Source: Buddleja alternifolia (Eukaryota > Streptophyta > Magnoliopsida > Lamiales > Scrophulariaceae). Taken from it: a stretch of DNA of 64,000 nucleotides. The stretch is taken from positions 52,565,149 through 52,629,148 of the forward strand of contig CM033392.1 of the NCBI GenBank assembly GCA_019426215.1, given 5' to 3'. A program made the translations under genes and the position numbers. The first letter of the stretch is position 1, and each line of letters opens with the position of its first letter. Shown piece by piece: positions 45,641-58,852 of the stretch. Under the pieces are notes generated by a model, which was not told the DNA's origin, did no database searches, and was given only the letters and a program-made list of their open reading frames with translations.

Positions 45641-46320
45641 CGACTAAGTATATATAATTATGGGCAATTAATATATGTGCCCGTGTTAAAAGGGGGTAAT
45701 TATCTCTTCTTTTTGTTAATGCTATTCTCAAATTAAAGGAATAATTTGACTTACAATACAGAAATTTGTATTTCTTTTGTTAATTTCTTAAATTGTTTTA
45801 AATTTATTCTATCTTCAATTTTCAATAAACAAATATCAAATGGTATTTCTTTTGTTAATTTCTTAAATGTTAAAATATTTAAAATACACCTATTTTCATA
45901 TCACAACTTTATCGGTAATTTTTTAAAATTATTAATGCACCTACATTTGTCTTTTCACAAGAAACCCAATTATAGTTTATTTTCAGAATCTCAATTCCAC
46001 AAAATATATTTCTAAAATAAACACAAAATACAAAGAGATGTTAATTAATAACCCAAGAATGACAGCGAAAAGTCAAGCGGAATATCTAATTCTTTTTTGC
46101 TTAGTTGTTGGGTACCACATTCTCTATTTATTTCATTTTCTCAAGTTCAAAGTGGTAGAAAAAGACATAATTATTATTTTTGAATATTTTGGCATTTCAT
46201 CACCAAAGTAGCCATCATTGTGCATCCCTCGTGGCATGCACCTCTAGATAACTTTTATCTTTTGTAAGGTTGAAAATATACGTCTCTGTGAGTTGTTCAT
46301 TGTGCAATTTTTTATTTTTT
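45641..46320. other. Intergenic, no supported gene
   Basis: AT-rich DNA. An open frame at 45746-46015 contains an internal repeat (ISFVNFLN twice) but matches no family I know. Confidence 0.35.
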
Positions 46321-46580
46321 AGGAAAAATTACACACTCCCTCATTTATTGTATAATTATCATAAAATTTTCACTTATCTAAAATTATCAACACCCCCTTA
46401 AGGGGTTTATTTATAAGATTTATAATGTTAAGTTGTAAGAATATTTAAATACACAGAATTTCTAATTGTAAAAAGTGTTTTAACATGGGGCTTTATATAA
46501 ATTCCAAAAAATGAAGTATTTTTTTTTTTTATAATTACACAATTAGTTAGGGGTCGTGTGTAATTTTTCTATTTTTTATT
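46321..46580. mobile_element. MITE, second copy of the 1880-2141 family
   Basis: GGAAAAATTACACACTCCCTC at the left and GGTCGTGTGTAATTTTTC at the right are inverted. The interior shares AAATACACA, AAAAGTGTTTTAACATG-type and ATAATTACACAAT blocks with the first copy. Confidence 0.72.
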
Positions 46581-47239
46581 TACTTATTTATTCTCTTTTT
46601 GATCACTTTTCACTGCCATCCATTTAATAGAAACTATTTATAGGCTTTCATATAGGCGTTACATACATGCAAATAAATCGGACTGGTAAATCGTTGATGA
46701 TATTTAATTGAGACATTATTTTAATAAAAGATATTTTTTTTATTTTATTTGGGGTGCATATCTAGCAATTCACAATCTACACAAGTAGATGACATGCAAT
46801 AAATATTTACCACATAGGTTGTGATTTGTGAACATATTCTGGATTGAATTATAGAATCCGCCAAGAATAATTTTGGTCTTTTGGGTGGTTGCCCTTTTGT
46901 GGAAATGTCACGTCGAGCAATAAAGGCGTATGTATATGAACAAATTGGAATTTCATAGACCTTTTCTTGTGTTAAAGTCTTTTGTTGTGTTTCTCTTTTC
47001 TTTTTCCTTCGTAATAATAGTAGGTCGTAAGTTGCCTAATTTTTCCATTTTACCCCCTTCAAAACACCAATTTATTTTCCTATTTCTTGCTTGTTTTTAG
47101 GAACTTTAAGCTTTGGTATATATGCAACAATGTGTCTTGCACACCTTATGAATGATTATGATTATCCTAAAATTTCAAGAGTTTTTAAATAACAGTCCAA
47201 TTTCCAAAAATGGCAATGAGACGAGATATGCAAGACCTA

Positions 47240-47670
47240 TTACCCATCATGTTCACATATGTGGGATCTCATGCCCGCCCCACCCCAAACCCAAATGGGT
47301 CCTGAGTGGCTGGACATAGACCTATTATTCTTCCTAAACCTACCCACACGGGGCGGATACGGGGCTAATCCAGACCTAATCACCCTAATATTCGTTGCCA
47401 AAAGTACCGCAATCTTGAGCACCAAATATCCTCCGAAACTCCTAACCACTCCATTTTAGTTACGAATGACAATTGAACAGGTTGAACATGGCGAAGCCCA
47501 CCCCACTACCAACCCGGACGAGGTCAGAGCTTCCCTTCCTAAAACCCGATTAACTCACAAAAACCAACCCATATGGGCCGACCCCGGGCTAACCCCGACC
47601 CGCCATCCCTAGTTTTTGCCAATAGTATTGCAATTTTGAGCACCAAGTATCCTATGGCTGAATCTGTACA
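47240..47670. repeat. Diverged GC-richer direct repeats
   Basis: Two related stretches (about 47259-47440 and 47480-47660) share the order CCCATATGGG/CCCAAATGGG, GGGCTAA, CCCTA, GCCAA, GCAAT and TTGAGCACCAA. Neither forms a recognisable gene. They sit just downstream of the TLC gene stop. Confidence 0.55.
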
Positions 47671-47806
47671 GTGTTTCAATTTCATATATCAGATAAACTG
47701 TGGCCGTAAAATTATGAGCGCTCTAGCCTATACACACTCTTCAGCTTCACTATTTCTAAATATTCACAGGATCATATGAACATATTCTCGAAAACACGAG
47801 TTTTTA

Positions 47807-50800
47807 CTACTCCCTCTTCGCGAGCGTCTTCTTCAATCCCTTGAATATTTTCCAGAACCACATTAAATTCATGACAGAAAGCACCGCCGGAATGCCAAGT
47901 ATCAATGCAACTCCAATATTATGCATCTCCATCACCTGTTACATGACGATAAAACAAGTGTGATCAAATGCAGAGATAGAGCAAAAGGGCGAGTTGGACC
48001 TAGCAGAACGCCCCCTCAAGTCGGGATATAATTTCAAAATTATATATACACTAACTGGAATTTGAAATTTCGCATCAATTTTCACATTCCTATCGGTATC
48101 CTAACAGGTGAAAATATCTGTCTCGCCTACCCAAACTCGGTCCCTTCCCTTACAATAATCAATATCAATCATATATTTCAAATTACGTAATTTTTTTTTC
48201 TTGTCACGTTGCTTTGATTAACTAATTAGGATTCATAATTTATGTATTCCATGATTTAAGTTGTTTAGATGTGGTAAACAACATATGGACTTTACTAGAT
48301 ACACTACAAGATGGAACGATTCAGAATCTTACTCGAACTTTTCAAATTTGTAAAGTTACTGACTCTTATAGAGAAGGAAACTTTCATATAAAAGAAAAAT
48401 ATGTTCACTTTTACTAAAAGTGTGTTGATTGTTAAGTGTTCCCCTCGGGGTGGTTGGGAAAATGTTGAGGGCTTATTTATCCATTAACCTATATTTCAAG
48501 GCTCTCTACAATTTGGTCTCTTGGTAGTATCATTCTTAGGAGTCTCGGGACTTCGTATCCCAGGATGATCACAATTATACCAATGTGACGGGACCCATGT
48601 TGGGCCACATCCATGGATGGTTGTAAATAGGATAATACTTGGACGGACCTGAGACCTCCACATGCAGGTGCCTAGTGATCTCCACCCTCCCGATTATGAA
48701 GTCTACATAGGGGTCCCACATAGTGACATGTGGAAGGATGGGGATCACGACAGACCTATGATTCCACGACCTACAAAGTACAACACATTACACGTTGTAA
48801 CGATACAGAGACTTGGAGTCTCGTGATGCTCTAAGAATCACTCCTCTTAGTATCGTGCATAAGTGGACCTCAATAAATCATCCGAAGCAACAATAGACTC
48901 AATCTATCGCTTCCCAAATATAACCCCACAATTTTTCCCACTCTATATATATCACCAATCTAGTACAATTTAGGAGATAATTTTAACCTTTGAGATTTTA
49001 ATTTATCTATATCCTCCTAAAATAGATCGAAATTAAGAAATTCTTACCTGATCACGATGCTGGTATGCATGAAAAAATAAATAAATGAACCATAAAATTC
49101 TCGCGACGAAATTAAGAAAGTCTTACCTGATCACGATGCTGGTACGCATGAAAAAATAAATAAATGAACCATAAAATTCTCGCGACCTGCAAACGTTTCA
49201 GTAAAGATTTCGTGAATAACTAAACGATAAGCAACCTGTCCACAAAAAAAAAAAAAAAAAAACTACAGAAAAGGTTTTATAGAAGTAGGAAGAATATAAA
49301 AAACCTATACTTACTAGCCATGCTAAAAAGATAACAACTCCATTTACAATATATGCCCTCGACTTCTTCATTCCAGCCACGTCGAGGTACCTTTTCACGA
49401 GACCATAATTAAAATCAGAAGGTGCAGATGAAATCAAATAAGTCAATAAACATGTACATTAACTGTACCATCTTAGGTTGATAGATGGGGTGGTCGCCTC
49501 GGATAGTAAAAGCATGAAAGTGTAAAGTTGTCCTTCGCCCGTCAGCATGGGATAGACGACACCCATTAAAGAGAGAAGATGATGGATTACCTGCATGATA
49601 TCAGCAACATCCCCTTAAGCGATAAACATTATCGATTTAAACTTTGTTTCGCGTAAAATATTGGTAAGAAATTATAGAATTTTGAAAAAATCAAGGTTTT
49701 AGCGTCTTGGTCTCTTTTGTGGCCAGAAGAAGGATTTAAGAAGTGTTTGCAAACATAATTGCTTTTTGAGAAGTGATTATAATTGAGAAACAATTAGAAT
49801 TGAGAAAAAATCAAAAGTGGGTAGCCTTTGCAAACACAAGTGAAAAGTGGAAAAAAGTGGCAGGACAATGTTTGCAAAAATAGTGATAAATATGTCTAAA
49901 CTAACTTTGATTTAATAACAAGAATAGCCTAATCAGTTTCAAACACCCTTTACCAACTTGGAGATTATAGATTATTATCACTTAAGGATTAGAGAACTAG
50001 AAACATAAATTGGATTTGCAAACACTCACATAACTTATTTTAAGCCATAAGTTGATGAACACTTAAAATTAGATCTAGCAAAAACTCCTCGATTATTATA
50101 GCTAGTTCAAGATGTACCTCTTCTGCTCAACTCCCTCGTAAGACATTGGAGAGAATAAATTAATGTTTTCGTATTAAAAGAGGTTTTAAGACTACAAGAG
50201 TTTCTCTCCAGTTCAATAGGTACGACCAATTCTCTTATCTATTCAAATCTTCTGATCTCGAGTGTTTATTAATATATAAGGTCAAAACAAGCTCTTCGCG
50301 TGAAAGATTGTCGCGTAGGTTAACGAACATAACACAGCACCAACATAATAACACAGCAATAAAAAAACACGAGGAAACAAAACGATAGTACGATATAGTT
50401 GATAAATTTGGATCAAAAGCTTACATACTCCATCCCGCCTAAAGAAGGATAACTCCAAATGATCATGCCGAGATCCGAAAGGAAATAACCAACAGATACC
50501 TATCACAGACAAATGAATAGTGATTAAGCAAGCTATCAATGTGATGTAAAGAGATTAAACGAGTTGAAATCAGTCCACAATTGGTTGTTATCACCAATCT
50601 ATAAGAAAAAGTTATAAATATAGCAATGCATATAGGGTTGTAAATGAATCGAGTCGAGCCGAACAAGGTGCTAGTCAAATTTGTTTGAACTATTATCGAG
50701 CTTCAAAATTTGTGTTTGAGCTTGGTTTGACTGTTAATTGAGCTTGAACGAGCTTTAATTGAGATGGACATGAATCAAGTCCGAGTAATTTGATCTTTTG

Positions 50801-52267
50801 CGTATATATGCTCATTTTTATACTGAGTCGAGCCCGAGCTTAAACTTAAAACTTATCAAACAAATAAAGGTGTTCAAGCTTTGGTTATTTATGTTAAAGA
50901 CTTGAGAATAACAACACAATAATATACCCCGAAAAGGCCATCCGAGTATAAAGTTCTACTTAATAAAGATGGACATAGTAAATTTTTTTAATTAATGTTC
51001 GTATGTAAGTCATTATCCAAGAAATTAAATATATTTTACACATATGTTTCTTCCTCCTATTGACATATGATTCAAATAATGATTCCACAAGATGATAAGC
51101 GGACACGTTTGTCATTGCAAGAAAAGAAAAACTCCAAAAGTGAACATATAAAATTTAAATCATTGTTCCGATTTAGCTGTCAAAATTAACTTTATTTATT
51201 TTCCTTTCCTCAATCCTAATTTTCAACGTGGGACAAGAGTGTGGCAAAATTAGAAAGAATTACTCACTCCCAATGCAATTGTGGACAATGTTGAACTTCG
51301 AAGAGTAATAGGACCACGAAATATGTTATCAGAGTAAAGATCTGACCAGAACGCAAAGTACAGCGACACGGTTGTAATATATACAGCATGAAATGTCGAC
51401 ATGGCTCTGCATGCAATACGTAAGTCATAATTAAAATTCAAGACTAAGAAATGTTTACTGAAATTGAAAATTAGGAGATTATATGTCAAGAGATAAAAAA
51501 AGGAGTATCCACTCACCGATTGTTCCACTCGACTTGTCGAGAGCTTATGAGGCTTGAATAGCTTTTGAAGTAAACAGCACTAATCAGCCGGCTAATTTCA
51601 TATACCTGATATCACTAAATACACGATAAATGACCCTCTCGAAGCATGATAAACCGATAACATTGAGCAAAAGAAGATAATTAAGCCCCCATGGTATTTC
51701 GCACCTTTGGTCCCATAAGCATGCCCTAATACCCATTTGGTCCCAATGTTTGGGTTTGTCTCACATTGCATCCAGTATCTTCTTAAGAATCTCACATTTG
51801 ATCTCAAATGTGAATTCTGTCAAAAAATTAACGGAGCCACGCACCCGGCCATTAATTTCCATTCCTTGTTATTAAGGGCCACGCACGCTGCATGTCTCCA
51901 TTTAATTTTTGACGGAAATCATGTCTGAGATTAAATGTGAGATTTTATAAGATACTAGATGCAATGTGAGACAAAACAAAACATTGGGAATGTTGACAAG
52001 GACATACTTATGGTACCAAAACCGTGGTTTTCCCTTACCACACCCGCACAACCACCAAAACCCACCCAAAAAACCCACAAAAATGTAAAATGTGGGTTGA
52101 GGACACAACGAAAAAACTTGAATCCCGTTTGAATGCTGAATATGAGTTCATACCGTTTTGCAAGCGAAAATTCCAATGACAACAGAAGTATAGACGACAA
52201 AAGAATCAGCAAATACATAGTTCTTAAAAAGCAGCTCGGCTTGGCTTTGATAAGATTTGATCGCCAT
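47807..52267 (-). CDS. TLC-domain membrane protein (TMEM56/TLCD4-like), eight coding exons
   Basis: Exons in transcript order: 52154-52267, 51517-51605, 51268-51406, 50425-50499, 49469-49590, 49315-49390, 49127-49186 and 47807-47935. They join in frame to 267 residues. The protein starts MAIKSYQSQAELLFKNYVF and has several hydrophobic helices. It contains SVGYFLSDLGMIIWSYPSLG, VIHHLLSLMGVVYP with the paired histidines of TLC proteins, LRWYLDVAGMKKSRAYIVNG and the C-terminal GLKKTLAKRE. This matches plant TRAM/LAG/CLN8-domain proteins such as Arabidopsis At1g31300, multi-pass membrane proteins thought to act in lipid handling at the ER or secretory membranes; the exact reaction is unknown. An in-frame ATG eight codons upstream (52291) is an alternative start; I chose the one conserved in the family. 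An exon duplicate at 49048-49107 is described separately. Confidence 0.9.
48420..48900. repeat. Inserted GC-richer repeat in last TLC intron
   Basis: The block differs in base composition from the AT-rich intron and has partly inverted ends (CATTCTTAGGAGTCTCGGGA against GGAGTCTCGTGATGCTCTAAGAATC). CCTAAGAATCACTCA near 25570 suggests a related element in the helicase gene. The boundaries are not defined. Confidence 0.4.
49029..49186 (-). repeat. 79-bp tandem duplication copying a TLC exon and its donor
   Basis: 49029-49107 and 49108-49186 are adjacent copies differing at only two positions. Each copy holds the 60-bp exon encoding VARILWFIYLFFHAYQHRDQ and a GTAAGA donor. Only the upper copy (49127-49186) is preceded by an acceptor (TTTGCAG). 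The lower copy is preceded by TTAATTTC with no AG, and reading through the intervening donor meets TAA at once. Confidence 0.93.
49741..50060. mobile_element. MITE, second copy of the TGTTTGCAAA family
   Basis: GTGTTTGCAAACATAATTGC at the left and GGATTTGCAAACACTC at the right match the termini of the element at 43005-43510, and the interiors are similar. It lies in the TLC intron between 49590 and 50425. Confidence 0.6.
51690..52030. mobile_element. Inverted-repeat element in first coding intron of TLC gene
   Basis: Arms of about 120 bp share GTCTCACATTGCATC, AGTATCTT and ATCTCACATTT in inverted orientation around a short core. The outer parts (TTTGGTCCCATAAGCATG against CATACTTATGGTACC) also pair. 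Confidence 0.7.
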
Positions 52268-53900
52268 ATTAGTTCCTTCAGATGACAGCATTACAGCTGT
52301 TCCTTGCTCCAATGGAAGTGTTCGTTTATTGTTTAGACGCCGTCAGAGTTGTGCCCCCTAGTTTTATGTTGTATTAAAAGCACCACTATTTGGACCACAA
52401 AAAACAATAGATAAGTAGATATTTCATCTTTCTATGGACATTTAATTCATAATTTGACAAAATTATCACAATGAAAAAGGCTGCATCTACGGACACTTTT
52501 GTCAATGCTAAACTTTCAAAATTCCAAATATACAATTTTTATTGGAGGTAGAACAAAAATAAATGAGATCCATATTTACTATTTTGTAAGCCTTTCAAAT
52601 TGGGGGAAATAAAATTAACATTAACTTTGCTCATAGAACTAAATACCTTCAAAATGTTTTGTCACTTTCAATAGGCAATATTTTCACCAGCAAATCATGT
52701 ACATTATTCGAACTAAGATTCCTTTAAACTGATACTCCGATGCTCCGAGTTCTGTACAAATTGGATCACACAAAGATTGAGCTTGATCTTAGCATCCTTA
52801 GCCACTAGAATTTAAAAGGTAATTACAGAAAACGTTTTCCATTTCTTACTAAAAAGGAACCTCTAGTTAAATTATTCAATAGTATTCAGTTTTAAACGAC
52901 AACACTTTTCATTCACGGTTTTAATCAACTCTAAATCAGTTTCCGTCCAACTATTCTCGGGATCAACAAGGTTAAAGAACTAATAAAGTGTCTAAACTCG
53001 ATCTTATTTTAAAGATTGTAAGTTCTTGAAACCATTTGAATAAAATAAGATCATGATAGAATCTCAATTTCATAACTTAAAGACACTCCGACACATTGTA
53101 AGCTCTCAAAAATCTTATAGAATGTCTTGAAAGCTAGTCAAAGACGAGCAGTTCTAGGAGCTTCCTGAACATGGATTCCTGAGCTAATTAAAATCAAACA
53201 AACTCACATGGGGTCCACTATACAACGCCGTTCACTAGATAATAATGATATAGTATAACTCCCTATGAATCACTACGTCCCAAGACCAACTTAAACAAAC
53301 TCACGCGGGGTCCACTATACAACGCCGTTCACTATACACAGATAATTATGATATAGTATAACTCCCTATGAATCACTCCGTCCCAAGACCACCTTATATA
53401 ATACCCATTTACGAGTTCTCATACATATACATATATATTTATATATAAATGGATATATAACGATGTTTTAGAAATTCAGCAAAACAACCCTATTGCTCAA
53501 GAACTCGGCCAATTTCATCAAATAGTTATGCAGAACACGAGATTCATATAAAAGAACAAAAGAGAATACTGAATTCAAAACATTTCTAGCCCCATCACAA
53601 TTCAATAACATAACTCAATCGTCGGGTGTAACAAATAAATAACCAGACCAAAAACTCAACGAATTCAAAAACAAAACAAAAAAACAACAATTATTCATAC
53701 CATTTTTTCAAAAATAAAAAAGGAGAATTTCAGCAGCACGAAAACATACCAGAAACAAGATTGGAGAAGAATGGAAGATGAGGGGTTTTTGTAGATAAAG
53801 AAAGAGAATCAGAGTTGTTAGCGACAGGTAGGGAAGGTATGGGTTTTTGAGCGGTTTGAGGTTGGTTTTGTCTGAAAACCTCCCCTCCACGGTTATGTGT
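52268..53900 (-). promoter_or_regulatory. TLC gene leader: probable 5' UTR exon and leader intron
   Basis: A CT-rich leader-like exon (about 53750-53890, minus strand) ends at a GTATGT donor near 53749. A candidate acceptor, GAACAG, lies near 52301 just before the start codon. The open frame over 53708-53890 is therefore probably untranslated leader. The leader intron (about 1.4 kb) contains the tandem repeat at 53195-53396. This is inferred from splice-like signals only. Confidence 0.45.
53195..53396. repeat. Two tandem copies of a 98-100-bp unit
   Basis: The unit begins AAACAAACTCAC, contains GGGGTCCACTATACAACGCC and ends CGTCCCAAGACCA. The second copy has a few substitutions and a short ACAC insertion. 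It lies in the leader intron of the TLC gene. Confidence 0.88.
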
Positions 53901-54044
53901 GTGTGTCAATGATTGTCAATTTTCCTTATTATTCTTTTCCATTTACAAGTCATCAAATCTAAGTATAGTATTCTTACCCAAAAAAAAAAAGCCAAGTATA
54001 GTATAGTATTAAACACCCCCACCCCAACACACACACGACGATAC

Positions 54045-54420
54045 TAGCTAATTGCGGTGGCACGCTCGTTACGTGTGCTTAATTTTATAAAAATTATAAA
54101 ATTTAAATAATTATTTCACTTAACATTTTGTTGTATGAAAAATGCTCAATATCATGTGTTGCTTTAAATTATGCAAACACAAATTTTACTTAGTGTAATA
54201 GAAAAGAGAAAAAAAAATAGATAAAAAAAGGAAAAAAGAATATTTAAGAAATAAGAAGAAAATGTGTGAGAGAGGGGGAAAAAACAATGTGAAAGGAGAG
54301 AAGAAATGGGTGTAAGAAACTGTCTTGGACATTTGTCCAAATTTTAGTGGATGCATGATGACTTACAATAAAAATGAGCAGACCAAAAGTAGTTAGTCTA
54401 AGGTCTTCTCCCCTTATACA
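54045..54420 (-). mobile_element. Helitron-like element, third family member
   Basis: On the minus strand it ends GTAACGAGCGTGCCACCGC then AATTAGCTAGT: a hairpin (GCAC...GTGC) followed by the canonical CTAG|T. Its 5' part (TAGACTAACTACTTTTGGT) matches the other two copies. Confidence 0.6.
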
Positions 54421-54847
54421 CAACATAGATTCTTTTCACTTCAATTTTATGTTCGACAAATTATGTGAATTATTGATAAAAAAAAATTATTATGTAAATT
54501 CATTATAAAGATATAGGGGTTGATTTGTAGTATTAAAAGAGCATTTCGGATAATGAAGCTCAGCTTTCTTGGCGAAATTGAGGCACAAATATATTAAAAA
54601 TATTGAGTTCTACTTCCACCAACAGTGTGTGGTCTTTTCTCTATAGTAATTCTTAACTGGTCATAATAATTAACAATTGATTGTAATATATTAGATTTGA
54701 TATTTATAATGTGTATAACTTTTTCAAAAAAAAGAAAGAAAGAAAACAAGAACATTTCATAACGATCAAATTTTTTAAAAAAAGAAATAATCATTGCAAC
54801 ATTGCGATCTAGCCTTTTTCATTATATATATAAAAGGAGAAATTACG
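54421..54847. other. Intergenic, no supported gene
   Basis: AT-rich DNA without recognisable coding or element structure. Confidence 0.35.
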
Positions 54848-56522
54848 GCTATGTTTTGGGATGGTATTTTGGTGAGAATTATTGGTGAAAATTTTATGGG
54901 GACACGTGCAATTTTGATGGGATAATGTTTGGTTATGTTTTGGGAGTTGGTTTTTGAGTGATTTTCTAGTGAGATAGTGTTTGGTTTTGTTTTCAGAGGG
55001 AACATAAATTACTGTAGCTGTCAAATCATGTAAGTTTTTGTCTGTCAATAATTAAAAATTATAATATAATATTGAGATTGAAATAATTATTATATAGATA
55101 AATATATATGTATATATGTAAGTAATAGTAGTGTGTGTATATATATATATATATTAGTGTACATATATATATGTGTAATAGTGGTTTATATAAAACTAAA
55201 AGAAAAGTATATATATACACACACACACATGTATATAAGTAATAATGTTAATAATAGTTGATATATAATTAAAAGAAAAGTATATATATTCATATATATA
55301 TATATGTATCAGCGTGTGTGAGAGTGCGTGTAACAGTGTGCGTGTGTGACTGTGTGTGTGTTTCTATGTGTGTAATTGTGTGTGTGTGTAATAGTGTGTG
55401 TATGTGTGACTGTGTGTGTAATTGTGTGTGTTTGTGTGCGCTCAAACTGTGTGTGTGTGCGCGCGTGGGAAAGGGGTGTGAGGGGGGTTGGGGGAGATTG
55501 GGGAAGACAATGAACAGTCCCCCCCCCCCCCTCTTCTTTTTTCTTTTTTCTCCTTTTTTTTATTTAATTTATAAAAAAAATATTAATAAGTAATTTATTT
55601 TAAAAATTATTAAAATACAATCCTATTCTTAGATAATTAGGTCATTTCTATTACAAGTCAATTACCAAATTCAAACCAAAACCACGAAATAAGAAACCCT
55701 TGCTTCAAGTCACTATTCACGCGGTCAAATTCGCGTTGACCACACGGTTGACTCGGTCAAACCCAAGTTGACCGTGGTCAAATTGCCTTTGACTGTCCCA
55801 AGACCTTTTTTTTCCACATAATATACATTAAGAAAACATACACATATAAATATGAGTAACACACATGCATTTCTCGATCCACACACATAATCAAATCACA
55901 AATTTAGTAATGAGATAAATTATACACAGCCACATACATAAAAAATAAGTAAAATTTTAAAATAATATGTACAAATAACATATATATGTATATAAATATA
56001 GATATATATAAATCCAAATACTTTCACTATAACTAATTTGAAAAACAAAATTTGAAAGTTTTATTTTAGAAAACTCCACAAATTTTAATCTATATTTTAT
56101 CAATACTATTTCTCATGATAGAATTACAAACAAACAAACTTTTTTCTATTTTAAAGTTTAATGGTACATGGTCAAAGATATGACAAAACATTACAAAAAA
56201 AAAATAGAAGAGACACGGTCAAAGAGAAGAGAAAGAGTGAGGAGAGAGAAGAGAGAGAGTGAGGAGAGAGAGAGTAAGAGGAGAGGGGGATAGAGAGAGG
56301 AGAGAGAGATAGTGGATATTAAGAGGAGAGAGAAATTTTTTGTATAAAAAATAGAGGAGAGAGAATGAGATAGGGGACAAAGTGAGAGAAAGAGGAAAAA
56401 TAATGATTATGTTTTTTTGGATGAAAAAAGTTGTGTATTTTTTATGAAATATTACGTGAAACAAACATTGTTTGGCGGAAATTTTGAACCAAATATGACT
56501 TGAAAACATAACCAAACATAGC
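54848..56522. mobile_element. Foldback element with GGCTATGTTTTGG termini and simple-repeat core
   Basis: GGCTATGTTTTGGG at the left and CCAAACATAGCC at the right are inverted. A second copy of the terminal motif (GTTTGGTTATGTTTTGGGAG) lies inside at 54928. The core is dominated by TA and TG runs (55100-55480), a C-run, and GA-rich DNA (56220-56400). The target duplication is not resolved. Confidence 0.55.
55100..55500. repeat. (TA)n/(TG)n low-complexity block
   Basis: Alternating TA and GTGTGT runs broken by short spacers. Open frames here encode only Cys/Val repeats and are not genes. Confidence 0.92.
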
Positions 56523-57516
56523 CTACATTTTTCATCCCACAGTTTTGTCCCATTTTAATTTTGATCTCATTGGTTACGATTTGCGAGTTTCTCACATTAA
56601 GAGTTTTGAGACTAAATGTGAGACACTCATAACCATAAGATCAAATTTAAAATGAGGCAAAGTTATGAGATGAAATATCCAATTTTCCCTGATATAAAAG
56701 AAGAACAAGCAACACACTTTGTTCATCAACTAATAACTACTGGATTGGTATTTTAAGGTAATTTTATCCCTGTTTTCTTTCTTTTTCTTTCTAAAGTTTT
56801 GATTATAGTTAGTAAAATACGATAAGATAAGAATTAGGTGGAATAGTATTAATTGAGCATATGTGGACAGACAAACCAAGTTATATGATATTCGATTGGC
56901 GATCGATCATTTAAAGGTCGTTTGATTTTGATTTGTTTAATATAATAAAAAAATTTGAATGCGCTTTTTTTGTTCGATAAGATTTCAATCTTCACTTTCA
57001 AGTTTGACTTAATTATTTTAAAGAGAAAAAGGCTGGTGAAATATAAAAATGTCAAATTATTGGAGTTCGATCGGAATAAATCTCATAAAGGCCTTCATTA
57101 TCACCAACCATTTATACTTTTGATAAAACTCATCATTCGAACCACATGGATCAAAATCTCTTTGACTAATCTCTCTTATACAATCCACTTTCATTTACAA
57201 AATACAAAACATTAGTTTACTATTGAAATGTCAAACTTGAAATATTAAATCCGTAGTACTTCAAATATAAAAAATTACACTTTTGATATTCCATAGTGTA
57301 CAATCGCCGAGGCACACAACATCCTTGATTTCAGTAGCAAGTTAACATCATAAACATGCAACAAAAAATATACATATTCATTGCACCTATATCGATTTAT
57401 TCTTCTTTATTCATTTTACAACACATGTTTTGACTATTGCATCCCAATAGAAAATACGCTTTTTCTTGAAACATCATCTAGTGTTTTTTTTTCCAGTTGT
57501 AAGAATATTATATATA
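56523..57516. other. Intergenic, no supported gene
   Basis: AT-rich, with inverted similarity around 56560-56680 (CTCACATTAAGAG... against ...AATGTGAGACACTC). No coding gene was recognised. Confidence 0.35.
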
Positions 57517-58852
57517 TAGGGTATGGATCAAATATATTTCATTATATCTGATAAGATATAAGATCCAATCTCACCATTGATACCGTTTGATCCCAAGGTC
57601 CGGATTTAACTTCATTTTTCAGATTGTATAATTTTTTTTAATGATGGCAGGGACATTTTAGTTAATGAACATAATAAACTCATGCAAATATTATGTAAGA
57701 TCACAATCAAATCCCACTTATTGGCCATAACAGATTCTTTTCTCCAATTCATTTTTTCTTTCCAATTACAATGCGATCAGTTCACACAATTTGATTAACA
57801 AACCATAAAATATTTATATTATTCATCATCAAACTCAATTAATCATCATTGTCAATTCTGCTTTTTCTCCTCCATTATCAATAGGTTTTGATTATATTTT
57901 CATGGCTGAGATGGATGCAAGTATGCGTAATCATCATCATATCGATTTATGTTATCATTTTCAAAATCGCGTGAGATACTGAAATATGCATGTTTATGGT
58001 ATATAGCAACTTATACATCAATATACAGTAAATAGAATTGTGATATACAACAACTTATACATCAATATACAGTTGGATGAGCTGCCCTTGCAAGTAGTGA
58101 ATTGTATATATTAGACAGTAGATTATTCATTATTATATAGTAACTACAATGGTGATATACAGTGTGGTATTTGTTGCTTTACAAGTAGAAATTTGAATAC
58201 ATTATACAACAACTTATATTACATTATACAGTACATATAATGGGGATATACAGTGTGGAATTAACTATCTTCCAAACAGTCAATTGAATACATTATACAG
58301 CAGCTTATAATACATTATACAGTACATATAATGGGGATATACAGTGTGGAATTAACTGCCTTCCAAACAGTTAGTTGAATACATTATACAATAACTTATA
58401 CATCGATATACAGTAAATATAATGATGATATACAGTGTGGGTTAACACATCATACTTTTATGATACACTAACTAATTAAACAGTATACAATATCATTGTA
58501 TACAGAACATATATTGATTTTATACAGTTGGTTCATAAATATTATACAATAAGATGTCTCATTAATTATTGCATGTTATATGTTAACACATTGTATCATT
58601 TAATTACACATACTGTATAATGAGGTTGTATGTAGTGTATAGAGATATTGAATGTGCTCTTTAACATGTTTCAATAATGTTTTAACATGTTTTCAATATT
58701 TACTGTATGTTATATATTAACATACTGTATATCACAGTTATATTTACTGTATAATGATATATAAGTTATTGAATGTTGTTTGTTTACATACTGTATAATA
58801 GTACTACACACAAGGTATGTTCTGCTGTCTTATAATATATATTCGTAACAGG

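Noticed and set aside
49048..49107. An additional functional exon of the TLC gene
   Set aside because: It lacks an acceptor AG and is an exact-frame duplicate of the neighbouring exon; inclusion by read-through meets a stop.
55318..55593. Cysteine/valine-rich open frame
   Set aside because: It is the translation of a GTGTGT repeat and not a protein.
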